Source of the DNA: Chthonomonas sp. UBA6659
GTDB taxonomy: Bacteria > Armatimonadota > Fimbriimonadia > Fimbriimonadales > Fimbriimonadaceae
Direction: 5' to 3'
Length of the DNA: 58,529 nucleotides
Assembly: GCA_002455425.1 (NCBI GenBank)
Contig: DKKT01000071.1
Span: forward strand, 1 to 58,529
Shown: positions 43,518-52,364 of the stretch, piece after piece
Position numbering within the stretch: the first letter of the stretch is position 1
How the letters are laid out: each line of letters opens with the position of its first letter
Program-made: the position numbers and the translations under genes
The notes under the pieces: generated by a model
The model's input: only the letters and a program-made list of their open reading frames with translations
What the model was told of the DNA's origin: nothing
Database searches by the model: none

Positions 43518-44507
43518 ATGAAATCGCTTCGCACGCTCGCTGTGGCTGCGGCGGTCGGCTCGATTCTCGCCGGCTGCGGCGGCACGAACGGCGGATTTTT
43601 CGACCCTGCTCCGCTGCCCCCGGGCGGCGTGGGTGATGTCAGCAAAGTCCCGCCTGCCCCCATTCCTGGTCAAAATGACCCACCCCTGACCGATGCTCCC
43701 GCCCCGACGCCGCCCCCGGCGACGATCGAAGGCGTCGGCACGGCCGCGATCGCGCCCTCGACCGGTTTCCGGTTCCTGCGACCGGGCGACTATTGGCAGT
43801 ACTACGTCACCGGCCGCCTCACCACCCAGGTCATCGGCGGCGCGAACCCGTCCCAGAACAGCCGGTCGATCACCGGAACGTTGACGAAGACGATCACCAC
43901 CGAGATCTTCGACGGCCAGCCGGTCCTCAAGCTCACCAACCGGTTCGTCTACAACCCGCAGGGCGGCCTGCCCGTCACCGAAGTCGAGGAGCTCTACCTC
44001 GACCAGGACGGCGCGGCCAACATCACCCTCCTTGCGCGACGCCACACAGTCGGCGACAACAACGTGCGCATCTTCGCTCGGGTCACCGAAACGGCCTTCG
44101 TTCAGCCGGGTCAGTGGCAGCCGCTCACTTCGGCCTCGGGTCAGACCGACTTCGTCAACGACCCATCGAGCCCGCAAGAGAACTCGCGGATGAACGATAC
44201 GCTGACCGTCACCGGGAGCAAGGACATCGCCACCGGACTCGGTCGGTACGGCACGTGGAAGACCGAGCGCTCGACCGCGATCGAATACACCTTCGGCGAC
44301 CCGGTCGGTGCCGGCCAGATCACTCGAGGTGACGAAGCCGTCGCCGCCACCGAATACTGGGTCCCCGCCATCGGCTCGTACGTCTATCGCAAGACGAACA
44401 CGACCCGAGTGTGGGACGTCGTCGACACGTTCAGTCCGCTGACGTTCCGGCAGCAGAACTACACGTTCACGACGTTCGAAGTCTTGGTTTCCACGACCGT
44501 ACAGTAA
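43518..44507 (+). CDS. Lipoprotein, third gene of the pilQ cluster
   Basis: 329 residues. The signal MKSLRTLAVAAAVGSILAGC has a canonical LAGC lipobox. A Pro-rich stretch (about 30-75) precedes a beta-rich domain with RPGDYWQYYVTG near 90. No family recognised. ATG 43518 follows GGAGG. A strong terminator follows at 44536, closing the pilQ operon. Confidence 0.78.
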   Translation: MKSLRTLAVAAAVGSILAGCGGTNGGFFDPAPLPPGGVGDVSKVPPAPIPGQNDPPLTDAPAPTPPPATIEGVGTAAIAPSTGFRFLRPGDYWQYYVTGRLTTQVIGGANPSQNSRSITGTLTKTITTEIFDGQPVLKLTNRFVYNPQGGLPVTEVEELYLDQDGAANITLLARRHTVGDNNVRIFARVTETAFVQPGQWQPLTSASGQTDFVNDPSSPQENSRMNDTLTVTGSKDIATGLGRYGTWKTERSTAIEYTFGDPVGAGQITRGDEAVAATEYWVPAIGSYVYRKTNTTRVWDVVDTFSPLTFRQQNYTFTTFEVLVSTTVQ

Positions 44508-44535
44508 CCAAAGAAAACAGCACATCCTCTCCATT

Positions 44536-44574
44536 GCCCCGCCCCTGTCTGAACCTCAGGCGGCGGGGCCTTTT
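44536..44574 (+). terminator. Rho-independent terminator of the pilQ operon
   Basis: GCCCCGCC and GGCGGGGC pair, with an inner CCTG/CAGG extension, followed by CTTTT. Confidence 0.88.
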
Positions 44575-44602
44575 GCCCTAGTTGGCGCCCGTTGCTGCCA
44601 AG

Positions 44603-44618
44603 CGTGACGTCGGTCACA
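44603..44618 (+). promoter_or_regulatory. CRP/FNR-like site upstream of the protease gene
   Basis: CGTGACGTCGGTCACA contains GTGA-N6-TCAC, 55 bp before ATG 44674 and upstream of a TAGTAT hexamer at about 44646. Confidence 0.45.
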
Positions 44619-44673
44619 CAAAATATTCGTCGCTCGAGCAAAGTTGTAGTATCCTGAACAACGAGGTCTTGCC

Positions 44674-47298
44674 ATGAGAGTCGCAGCGGCTTTGCTCGTT
44701 CTTGCGTTCGGTCACCTGGCCAGTGCCAGCCCACAGACACCCAGAGATGCGTTCGAACCGATCCACGGAGAGCGCGAGTTTTCCGGGACACTCCTGGTCC
44801 ATCCGATATCGACCGAGGCGACGTCCGCCGCGCTTCGGTCCCTGCCGACGCTCCCCGAGTCGTCGATTCCAGCGCTGAACCTCTTCGTGGTTCGAGTTCC
44901 TCCGGGTCAGACCGAGCGGACCTACGCCGCACGGATTATGGAAACCGGCTTGTTCGACTACGCCGAACCCAACTGGCGGCTCCAGGGCGCGACGATCCCG
45001 GACGACCCCCGCTATCCGCAGCAATGGCACCTCACGAAAATCGATGCGCCCCGGGCTTGGGATCGGATCGCCGAGACCCGCCCTTTCGACCCGAGGATCA
45101 CGATAGCGATCGTCGACTCTGGGATCGACAAGACTCACGAAGACCTCGGCTCGTTCGTGCCGGGATACCATCAGCCGTCGAATACCCCTGAAGTGCTCGG
45201 AGGCCAGGTATCGGATGTCGCGGGTCACGGAACGCGGGTCGCTGGCGTGGCTGCAGCCATCGGGAACAACGCGACCGGAGTGACGGGTATCGCCTGGAAC
45301 TTCCAGATCATGCCGGTACGGGTAACCGACAGCCCGGCCAACAACCCCACCCAGAATCAGGTCCTCGCGGGCGTCGTGTGGGCGGCCCAGAACGGCGCGA
45401 AAATCGTCAACGCCTCGTATGGCAGCCCGAACACGGCGAGTGTCGCGATGGCCGGGACGACATTGAGGAGCACTTACGGGGCGCTCCTCGTCTGGTCAGC
45501 CGGAAACGGTGCCCAGTACCTCACCGGGGAACCCACCGACGTGATCGTCGTCGGCGCGACCGATCCCAACGATCAGCGAGCGGCCTTCTCGAACTACGGT
45601 CCGTGTATCGATGTGGCCGCCCCGGGAACGGGGATCCTCACCACGCGCCGAGGCGGCGGCTACGTCTTCGACGAGGGCACCAGCTTGGCTGCGCCAATCG
45701 TCGCCGGAGCCCTTGGTTTGATCTGGGCCTACCGTCCGAATCTGACGGCCGGGGAGGTGGAGACCCACCTGTATCGCGGCTGCACCGACATCGGGGATTT
45801 GGGCGAGGACGACACCTTTGGCCGGGGGAGAGTCAATCTCCGGGCCTCTTTGCTGACCTGCCTGAAGTACAAGATCACGCCCCTTCTGCCACTGGCGGGC
45901 TCGGGCTACACCGGCAGCCAGGCCTTGAGCATCAACCGATCGAGCGAAATCTGTGGATGGAGCGAGGTCGGACCATCGACCGAGGGGACGATCTGGTCAG
46001 GATCGACCACGACGCTGACGGGGCGGCTCGGTTGGCACAGCAGTCAGATTTACGAAATCAACGAGCTCGGGCACGCCGTTGGGGCTGCACTGGGTGTGCC
46101 GCAGGCATATACCCAGACGGATCCCATCTATTGGAATGGCCTCACGCTCGTTGCCCTACCGAACCCGGGTGAGTGGCAACTGGGGGCGCACGGCATCAAC
46201 CGACACGACCAGATCGTCGGTTTTAGTGTCGTCAACGGCCAAGTCGGCACGCCCTACTATTGGGCGAGCCCGACCGCCAACGCCCAGCCCATGAGCACCG
46301 GAGGCAGTGGGACGGGAATCGCACAAGGGATCAGTGACGACGGCTTGGTCGTCGGATACCTGGGCAACGGGTTTACGAGCTGGAGGGCTTGCTACTGGCC
46401 CTCGCCGACTGCCGACCCGGTACTACTGGGCCTCATCGACGGGTATTCGAATCGGACGACCAACCTGCCTGACTCTCGAGGCACGTTCACCGGTTCTTGC
46501 TCCGGGCCTGCGACATACACTCCATGCGCGTCTCGGGGCGCCGTCGGCTTCGTTCTGCCGACACTTCCAGGCAAACCCCGCGGATACGTCGCCTCGATCA
46601 ACGAACTGGGCTTCATGGTCGGCGCCAATCACCACGAGCCCCCCGTAACGGAAACCCAAATGCGAGCGACGATTTGGTACAACTTCGAGCCGATCGACCT
46701 CAACGACCTCGTGGACCCGAGTTCCGGCTCGGGCAACTGGGTGCTCTATGACGCCGTGAAGCTCACCGAGAATGCCCAGATCGTCGGAACTGGGTTGCTG
46801 GACGGGGTTCGCACTGCGTTCTTGGCAACGCCGTTCGAGGACTCCGGCCAGGCCGGGCTGACCGTCAACTGCAGCGTCATCCTCACCAACTCCGCCGTGG
46901 CCGCGGATACGCCGGTCACGTTCGAAGTGACACGCGCGGGCACGGGCCAGTTCGTGGGTTCCTACACGGCGACCCGGGACCCCGATACCGGCAGGTACCA
47001 CCTCCTGGGTACCTCCGGCCTCCGTGGGCAGTACTCCATTCGCGCTCGGGCCGAGCACTGGCTCGCCAAGCGCTGCCCAGAGGTCTACGTGTCGGACTTC
47101 GGCACCGAGGGCGCGGACTTCATCCTCGTGAACGGCGACATCGACGGCAATAACCTCATCGATTCCGATGACTTCGATCTCCTCGTCGCGAACTTCGGAA
47201 CCGCCGGACCGACCGGCGACCTCGACGGCAGCGGCCTCGTCGAATCCGATGACTTCGACATCCTCGTGGAGAACTTCGGGCGGAGCGGTGACGACTGA
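44674..47298 (+). CDS. Secreted subtilisin-like protease with HAF-type repeats and dockerin-like end
   Basis: 874 residues. After the signal peptide and a short prodomain comes an S8 domain with D148 (IVDSGIDKTHEDL), H185 (GHGTRVAGVAA) and S337 (GTSLAAPIVAG). Residues about 400-720 carry five or more repeats of the type INELGHAVGA, INRHDQIVGF, ISDDGLVVGY, INELGFMVGA, which match extracellular HAF-type repeats. The end (about 822-872) has two EF-hand-like units, GDIDGNNLIDSDDFDLLVANFG and GDLDGSGLVESDDFDILVENFG in outline, resembling a type I dockerin. A calcium-binding, surface-retained or secreted protease is expected. Start ATG 44674; a CRP-like site lies upstream. Confidence 0.9.
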   Translation: MRVAAALLVLAFGHLASASPQTPRDAFEPIHGEREFSGTLLVHPISTEATSAALRSLPTLPESSIPALNLFVVRVPPGQTERTYAARIMETGLFDYAEPNWRLQGATIPDDPRYPQQWHLTKIDAPRAWDRIAETRPFDPRITIAIVDSGIDKTHEDLGSFVPGYHQPSNTPEVLGGQVSDVAGHGTRVAGVAAAIGNNATGVTGIAWNFQIMPVRVTDSPANNPTQNQVLAGVVWAAQNGAKIVNASYGSPNTASVAMAGTTLRSTYGALLVWSAGNGAQYLTGEPTDVIVVGATDPNDQRAAFSNYGPCIDVAAPGTGILTTRRGGGYVFDEGTSLAAPIVAGALGLIWAYRPNLTAGEVETHLYRGCTDIGDLGEDDTFGRGRVNLRASLLTCLKYKITPLLPLAGSGYTGSQALSINRSSEICGWSEVGPSTEGTIWSGSTTTLTGRLGWHSSQIYEINELGHAVGAALGVPQAYTQTDPIYWNGLTLVALPNPGEWQLGAHGINRHDQIVGFSVVNGQVGTPYYWASPTANAQPMSTGGSGTGIAQGISDDGLVVGYLGNGFTSWRACYWPSPTADPVLLGLIDGYSNRTTNLPDSRGTFTGSCSGPATYTPCASRGAVGFVLPTLPGKPRGYVASINELGFMVGANHHEPPVTETQMRATIWYNFEPIDLNDLVDPSSGSGNWVLYDAVKLTENAQIVGTGLLDGVRTAFLATPFEDSGQAGLTVNCSVILTNSAVAADTPVTFEVTRAGTGQFVGSYTATRDPDTGRYHLLGTSGLRGQYSIRARAEHWLAKRCPEVYVSDFGTEGADFILVNGDIDGNNLIDSDDFDLLVANFGTAGPTGDLDGSGLVESDDFDILVENFGRSGDD

Positions 47299-47333
47299 GG
47301 CTTGTTCGGGCCGGCCCCGGACGCACTTCACGC

Positions 47334-48494
47334 TCAACGGCGCAGCCGTTGGATACGGTTGCTGACTGCGCGTTGGAGGGCCTGCGTTTCCTTCGGTTCG
47401 AAGCCGATCTCGTCGAATCGTGCGATCCACGGTTCGGCCCGCCGGCAGAGATCGGCCACCATGTGATGGACGGCAGATTCCGGTAGCTGGAACCGAGTGC
47501 CGAACTCGACGAAGTCGGCGGTCCGAAAGTTGTCGTCCTTGCCCATGAGCTTCAGGGCCATGCGCCGCTCCACGAAGGAGTACGGCAGGGTGCTCAACAG
47601 GTCGTATGCCGGGCTCAGTCGCACGGTATCCCCCCAGAGCACGCTGACGTTCTTGGCATGGAGGTCGCCATTACCGATGAGGTAGCTGAAGGCGATCAGC
47701 CTCAGAAGCCGCTCGATTTCGACGATCGGGGCGGTACTGACGCGGGTGATCGCTTTGGCGAGTGCGAGAAGCGAGACGTCGTACTTGTTCGCCGGGATAC
47801 TGTCGAGGAGCTGGCATCCATCTTCCTGATGGAGCTTTCGGACTGAATTGCCTTGCTTCACTCGATCAAAGCGTGTCACCAAAAGCCCGGGCTCGCCGTA
47901 CTTGTCATGCACGACCACCGCGTCGTTCACCTTGATCCCGCAAGACCGCGCCATCCGCAGGAAGAACTCCTCGTTCTGGACCAGTCGCGGGAAGCGGGGC
48001 GGGTTGAGTTTCAGGATCGCGGACGGGATGTGTGCGGCCCGCACCCCGAATGCGACCGTGGATGCCGAGATCTTCTCTTGAGCACCCGGCACGGCGCTAT
48101 CGGGCCGCTTAGAGATACCCTCTGCGAACAACTCCCAGAAGCTGACGTCCTCAAGTCGTGCCTCGATCACGCTAGGAGGCCCGCCGGGGGCTACGCCGTG
48201 GGGCACGACGGCGACATCGCCCGCGGTATCCCAACCGACCCTCAGCAGGAGGTCAAGAGAATCGTCTCTTGATCGTGCGCTTTCGAGTAACAGCTGGAGT
48301 CGTGCGCCTTCGGGTAGCAAGTTCAGAAAGAAGGCAGGAAGGTCGATGCTGTCGGTCGTGACCGGCTCCAGGGTCGTTGCGAGGCAACCGCGCTCGAGAG
48401 GGGCGCTCTCGTTGTAGGTGAGGCGCAAGCCACTCGCCGTGCGCTCGAAGTGGGCGACGAGTCGCGATCCTTGATAGACATCGGCGTCGGGCAT
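47334..48494 (-). CDS. hipA: HipA-type kinase toxin
   Basis: 386 residues, HipA family. The N-terminal subdomain (about 1-100) precedes the kinase core with SASTVAFGV, a catalytic loop GNGDLHAKN near 273 and a metal loop SPAYDLLST. In characterised relatives the kinase phosphorylates glutamyl-tRNA synthetase to induce dormancy. Its ATG 48494 shares one base with the hipB stop (TGATG). Confidence 0.93.
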   Translation of the reverse strand: MPDADVYQGSRLVAHFERTASGLRLTYNESAPLERGCLATTLEPVTTDSIDLPAFFLNLLPEGARLQLLLESARSRDDSLDLLLRVGWDTAGDVAVVPHGVAPGGPPSVIEARLEDVSFWELFAEGISKRPDSAVPGAQEKISASTVAFGVRAAHIPSAILKLNPPRFPRLVQNEEFFLRMARSCGIKVNDAVVVHDKYGEPGLLVTRFDRVKQGNSVRKLHQEDGCQLLDSIPANKYDVSLLALAKAITRVSTAPIVEIERLLRLIAFSYLIGNGDLHAKNVSVLWGDTVRLSPAYDLLSTLPYSFVERRMALKLMGKDDNFRTADFVEFGTRFQLPESAVHHMVADLCRRAEPWIARFDEIGFEPKETQALQRAVSNRIQRLRR

Positions 48495-48709
48495 CAGTCT
48501 TCAAAGGGCGGGGCATCCGCCACAAGGAGCGTGAGCCCGAGGACATGTAGGATGGCGAGGAGCAGGTCCAGGCGCAACGACGGCTTGCCCGCCTCGGCAG
48601 CTAAGATCGAGGGTCGGGAGCAGGCCGCTAAGCGGGCCAGATCCGCCTGTGTCATCTGGAGCAGCTTGCGGCGCTGCCTGATCTTTTCGCCGATCTCCTT
48701 GGGTGTCAT
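48494..48709 (-). CDS. hipB: HipB-type antitoxin, XRE helix-turn-helix
   Basis: 71 residues. The helix-turn-helix reads IGEKIRQRRKLLQMTQADLARLAACSRPSI in outline, as in XRE/HipB repressors, which neutralise HipA and repress their own operon. I use ATG 48709; a TTG four codons earlier (48721) is possible but overlaps the AACGATCGTT palindrome. A TAAAAT hexamer lies on this strand at 48738-48733. Confidence 0.9.
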   Translation of the reverse strand: MTPKEIGEKIRQRRKLLQMTQADLARLAACSRPSILAAEAGKPSLRLDLLLAILHVLGLTLLVADAPPFED

Positions 48710-48719
48710 GGGCTTGGTC

Positions 48720-48850
48720 AACGATCGTTTTCATTTTAGCCGGTTTTCCTGGAATCAAGAGCAAAAGTCAACGAAATGTTAATGATCATGGACAAAATGG
48801 CATCCGAACGCCGTGGTTCGCACTCCAAAGGGCAGAATGTCTACGATCGT
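48720..48850. promoter_or_regulatory. GATC-centred palindromes upstream of hipBA
   Basis: AACGATCGTT (48720-48729), ATGATCAT (48782-48789) and ACGATCGT (48843-48850) are perfect palindromes. The last two share the longer form A(T/C)GATC(A/G)TGGACAA. These are candidate HipB operators; the first overlaps the hipB start region. Confidence 0.45.
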
Positions 48851-48924
48851 GGACAAGCCTCGCGCCGGGAACTCGCTCCGCCGAATCCGGGTATCCCACG
48901 GTAGACCCTTCCCGTGAGGTCGCG

Positions 48925-49626
48925 ATGGATTTCTTGGTTTCTCAGTTCAGTCGTCGCCGATTCCTGCACCAGTTCACGGTCGCAGGGCTCGCGTTGCCCG
49001 CTCTCTCGATCTTTCGGGAGGAGACCCTGCGGTTTCTCGAATCGGGCGGCTACCTCGAAGAGCTTGTGCGCACCCCGAGCCAGACCGAAGGGCCGTTCTA
49101 TCCCAATCCGCTTCCATTGGATCGGGACAACGACCTGCTGATCATCGGCAAGTCGACAACGCCGGCGGCGGGGAAGATCACTCACCTTTCAGGTCGTGTC
49201 CTTGACCTCAAGGGCGAACCGCTCAAAGGTCTCACGGTCGAGATTTGGCAGGTCGACCACAACGGCGTCTACCTCCACAGCGGGAGCGCGGGCGGTGAGA
49301 GGCGAGACAAGAACTTCCAAGGCTTCGGGCGGTTCGAGACGGCGTCCGACGGTCGTTACAAGTTCCGCACCATCCAGCCCGTCGCGTACCCCGGCCGCAC
49401 GCCTCATATCCACGTCAAGGTCAAGAAAGGAGATCGGGAGCTCCTGACGACGCAGATGTACATCAAGGGCGAGGCTCAAAACGCGAGAGACGGCATCCTC
49501 CAGGGCATCGAAGACCCCAAACAGCGGGCCTCGGTCATCGTCCCGTTTCTGCCCCGCAAGGACTCGAAAATCGGGGAGCTGGACGCCACGTTCGATATCG
49601 TTCTCGGTTTCACGCCCGAGGCGTAG
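48925..49626 (+). CDS. Secreted intradiol ring-cleavage dioxygenase-like protein
   Basis: 233 residues. The N-terminus SRRRFLHQFTVAGLALPAL has a twin-arginine-type signal. The dioxygenase domain contains candidate Fe(III) ligands Y116 (NGVYLH), Y155 (AYPGR), H161 and H163 (PHIHVKV). TEGPFYPNPLP, a conserved entry segment, lies at 54-64. It resembles the Tat-exported protocatechuate 3,4-dioxygenase beta-like proteins; the substrate is unknown. The loop between the second Tyr and the HxH is short compared with the classic enzymes. Start ATG 48925, after GAGGT. Confidence 0.85.
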   Translation: MDFLVSQFSRRRFLHQFTVAGLALPALSIFREETLRFLESGGYLEELVRTPSQTEGPFYPNPLPLDRDNDLLIIGKSTTPAAGKITHLSGRVLDLKGEPLKGLTVEIWQVDHNGVYLHSGSAGGERRDKNFQGFGRFETASDGRYKFRTIQPVAYPGRTPHIHVKVKKGDRELLTTQMYIKGEAQNARDGILQGIEDPKQRASVIVPFLPRKDSKIGELDATFDIVLGFTPEA

Positions 49627-49634
49627 CCCCAAGC

Positions 49635-49664
49635 GCTGAGGCTCGGCATAGGCCGAGCCTCAGC
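49635..49664. terminator. Bidirectional hairpin between dioxygenase and pckA
   Basis: GCTGAGGCTCGGC and GCCGAGCCTCAGC pair perfectly over 13 bp around ATAG, between two convergent stops. No long T run is present on either side. Confidence 0.7.
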
Positions 49665-49669
49665 CGGGC

Positions 49670-51193
49670 TCAGGCGAACTTCCGGAAGTTCTCTTCAAAC
49701 ATCTTCGCGAGTTCGGCCGCCTTCGCGTCGTACGCGGCCTTGTCCGCCCAGGTGTTGCGCGGCATCAGGACGTCGGTCGGGACGTCCGGACAGGACGTCG
49801 GCACCGAGAGGCCGAAGACGGGATCGGTCGTGTACTCCACGTGATCGAGGTCTCCGTGCAACGCGGCTCGGATGATGGCACGGGTGTGCCCGAGCTGCAT
49901 TCGGTGTCCGACGCCGTACGGGCCCCCGGTCCAGCCGGTGTTCACCAGCCAAACGCGAGCTCCATGCTCCGCGATCTTCTTCCCGAGGAGGTTGGCATAG
50001 ACGCTGGGATGGAGCGGGAGGAACGGCGCACCGAAGCAAGTCGAGAACGTCACCTGGGGCTCTGTGACTCCGGCTTCCGTACCGGCGACCTTGGCGGTGT
50101 AGCCGTTCAGGAACTGGAACATCGCTTGTTCGGGGGTGAGTTTCGAGATCGGGGGCAACACGCCGAACGCATCGCAGGTAAGGAAGATGATGTTCTTCGG
50201 ATGGCCGCCCACACTCGGGAGGACGGCGCCGTCGATGTAATCGACCGGATAGGCTACGCGCGTGTTCTCGGTGATCGTGGCATCGTCGTAATCGGGCGAT
50301 CGATCGCTTCGGAGCACGACGTTCTCGAGAACCGAGCCGAACTTGATCGCATTCCAGATTTGCGGTTCACCTTCTTCGCTGAGGCGGATGCACTTGGCGT
50401 AGCAGCCCCCTTCGAAGTTGAAGACACCGGTGTCGGTCCACCCGTGCTCGTCGTCGCCGATCAGGCGTCGATCGGGGTCCGCGGAGAGGGTGGTCTTGCC
50501 CGTCCCACTGAGGCCGAAGAAGAGTGCCGTATCGCCCTCCGCGCCGATGTTGGCGGAGCAGTGCATGCTCAGGACGCCCTTGAGCGGCAGGAGGTAGTTG
50601 AGGATCGTGAAGACGGACTTCTTCATCTCGCCCGCGTACTGGGTGCCCATGATGAGGACCTCCTTCGCGGCGAAGTTGAGGGCGATGATCGCTTCGCTTC
50701 GGGTGCCGTCGGTCGCGGGATCGCAAAGCTCGGTGCACTGGTTCACGATCGTCCACTCGGGCTCGATGACCGCTTCCACCGGCCGGATGAGCAACTGCTT
50801 GACGAACAACGCGTGCCAGGCTTTTTCGGTCACAAACCGAACTGAAATGCGATGCGCGGGGTCGGCACCACCGTAAGTGTCGACAATGTAAAGCTCCTTG
50901 CCCGCCATCGCTCGGTTTGCCTTTTCGCGCAACCGCTCATACACCTCGGGAGAGATCGCGGCGTTGTTGTCCCACCAGACGTTGGATTCGCTACTCGGTT
51001 CTTTCACCGTGTGCTTGTCCTTGGGGGTGCGGCCAGTGTACTTGCCGGTTCGGCTGACGAAAGCCCCGTTCGCGGCGAACATGCCTTCGCCCTTACGGAT
51101 GGCATGCTCAATCAACTCGGCAACCGACAGGTTGGCGTGGACGGTTTCTGCGGACTCCAAGGAGAATCGGGGTTGGGTACTGGTCATCGACAT
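49670..51193 (-). CDS. pckA: Phosphoenolpyruvate carboxykinase (ATP)
   Basis: 507 residues. It has SRTGKYTGRTPKDKH near the N-terminus, the kinase-1a loop GLSGTGKTTLSADP, the kinase-2 segment IGDDEHGW and the FEGGCYAK metal/substrate motif. These mark the ATP-dependent family, which makes phosphoenolpyruvate from oxaloacetate for gluconeogenesis. The start ATG 51193 follows GAGGTG. TAAAAT on the minus strand at about 51353-51348 could be the -10 of a long-leader transcript. Confidence 0.96.
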   Translation of the reverse strand: MSMTSTQPRFSLESAETVHANLSVAELIEHAIRKGEGMFAANGAFVSRTGKYTGRTPKDKHTVKEPSSESNVWWDNNAAISPEVYERLREKANRAMAGKELYIVDTYGGADPAHRISVRFVTEKAWHALFVKQLLIRPVEAVIEPEWTIVNQCTELCDPATDGTRSEAIIALNFAAKEVLIMGTQYAGEMKKSVFTILNYLLPLKGVLSMHCSANIGAEGDTALFFGLSGTGKTTLSADPDRRLIGDDEHGWTDTGVFNFEGGCYAKCIRLSEEGEPQIWNAIKFGSVLENVVLRSDRSPDYDDATITENTRVAYPVDYIDGAVLPSVGGHPKNIIFLTCDAFGVLPPISKLTPEQAMFQFLNGYTAKVAGTEAGVTEPQVTFSTCFGAPFLPLHPSVYANLLGKKIAEHGARVWLVNTGWTGGPYGVGHRMQLGHTRAIIRAALHGDLDHVEYTTDPVFGLSVPTSCPDVPTDVLMPRNTWADKAAYDAKAAELAKMFEENFRKFA

Positions 51194-51509
51194 CGTTGTT
51201 CACCTCAGCTCGCGGCGCTGCGACGCTTGGGATCGGCGCGAACGCGCCATGGCTTCAGGATACCCGGGCGACCCCGACCGACTCCCCAGGATCGCGCGGC
51301 TCCGGCTTGGGGGATTTTTGAGGAAAATCTGCGCAAAGGGCTGACAATTTTACGGGGTTGTACGTCATGATGGGTAGTAAGAGGCCCATGAGGGGCAACG
51401 AAGTACTCGGAAACCGCCCGAAGAGGTGAGGAAACCGAATACGAAGCGAACGAAACGATTAGTGCCGAGCCAGGCTCTGTCCTCTCCAACTGGCTCGGCT
51501 TTCTTTCGA
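51194..51509. other. Intergenic region (316 bp) with a possible small RNA
   Basis: This is the only gene-free stretch above 300 bases. On the minus strand it holds the pckA leader. On the plus strand CTGACA at 51341 is a possible -35, and GTACTCGG (about 51402) can pair with CCGAATAC (about 51434); the rho-independent terminator at 51464-51506 follows. No protein-coding frame of conviction was found. Confidence 0.4.
51464..51506 (+). terminator. Rho-independent terminator on the plus strand without an upstream gene
   Basis: GCCGAGCCAG (51464-51473) and CTGGCTCGGC (51490-51499) pair perfectly, followed by TTTCTTT. The T run is on the plus strand, while both flanking genes are on the minus strand, so it would end an unannotated plus-strand transcript. 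On the minus strand it could still act as a 3'-end hairpin for the ABC operon. Confidence 0.75.
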
Positions 51510-52364
51510 CTACGGCTTCCCGAGCCCGGCCGGGGCCCGGTTCCGGCCCAGCAGCCCGGCGAGCGCGATCAGGGTCGCCAAGTAAGGCAGCGAATTCCAG
51601 AATTGGCTCGGGATTCCCGCACCGAGGAGCTTCGAGCCTTGAAGCTGAAGCTGGATACTATCCAGCAGCCCGAACGCGATACACGCGAGCGCGGCCGGGA
51701 TCGGCCTCCATCCGCCGAGAATCAGCGCGGCGAGGGCGATGAAGCCGCGCCCCGCCGTCATCCCGTCGACGAACCGCCCGGCGTTGGTCACCAGCCACGC
51801 TCCCGCAAGTCCGCAGAAGACGCCGGTGGCGAGCAGCGCCAGGTACCGCACCTTGACCGGATCGACGCCCATTTGGCGGGCTTTGTCAGGGTCGTTGCCG
51901 ACGGCCCAAAGCCGGAGGCCTCCCTTCGTTCGTCGGAGATAGAGCCACAGCACCAGCGGCAACGCGAACGCGGCGACATAGTAGAACTCGAACGGAAGCT
52001 GGGGAATCTCGCCGGTCCGATTGATGTCCGTGAACTTCTTGTCGAGAAAGTTGGATGCTCCGAACGCGATGATGTTGATCGCCATCCCGCTCACGATATG
52101 GTCGACTCGGTACATCTGGGTCAGGACGGCGTGGAGCATCGCGAGCACGACCGCCGCCCCGATCCCGCCGAGGAGCCCGATCCACGGACCGAACGCGACC
52201 GACATCAGCGCCGTCACACAGCAGCTGATCAGCATCTTGCCCTCGAGGGCGATGTTGATGATCCCGGAGCGCTCGCTCGTGAGGCCGCCCATCGCGGCGA
52301 GGAGCAGCGCGAGGCTGAGGCCGGGCGCGGTCTTGAGGAGCAGGATCAGGTCGAAACTACCCAT
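51510..52364 (-). CDS. Nucleoside/sugar-type ABC transporter permease (second)
   Basis: 284 residues, mostly hydrophobic, of the branched BPD_transp_2/nucleoside-type permease family. GLTSERSGIINIALEGKMLISC near 30-50 is the family signature, and the GRGFIALAALILG motif appears near 215. ATG 52364 overlaps the upstream permease stop by 8 bp. It pairs with the 52357-53355 permease and the double ATPase. Confidence 0.9.
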   Translation of the reverse strand: MGSFDLILLLKTAPGLSLALLLAAMGGLTSERSGIINIALEGKMLISCCVTALMSVAFGPWIGLLGGIGAAVVLAMLHAVLTQMYRVDHIVSGMAINIIAFGASNFLDKKFTDINRTGEIPQLPFEFYYVAAFALPLVLWLYLRRTKGGLRLWAVGNDPDKARQMGVDPVKVRYLALLATGVFCGLAGAWLVTNAGRFVDGMTAGRGFIALAALILGGWRPIPAALACIAFGLLDSIQLQLQGSKLLGAGIPSQFWNSLPYLATLIALAGLLGRNRAPAGLGKP

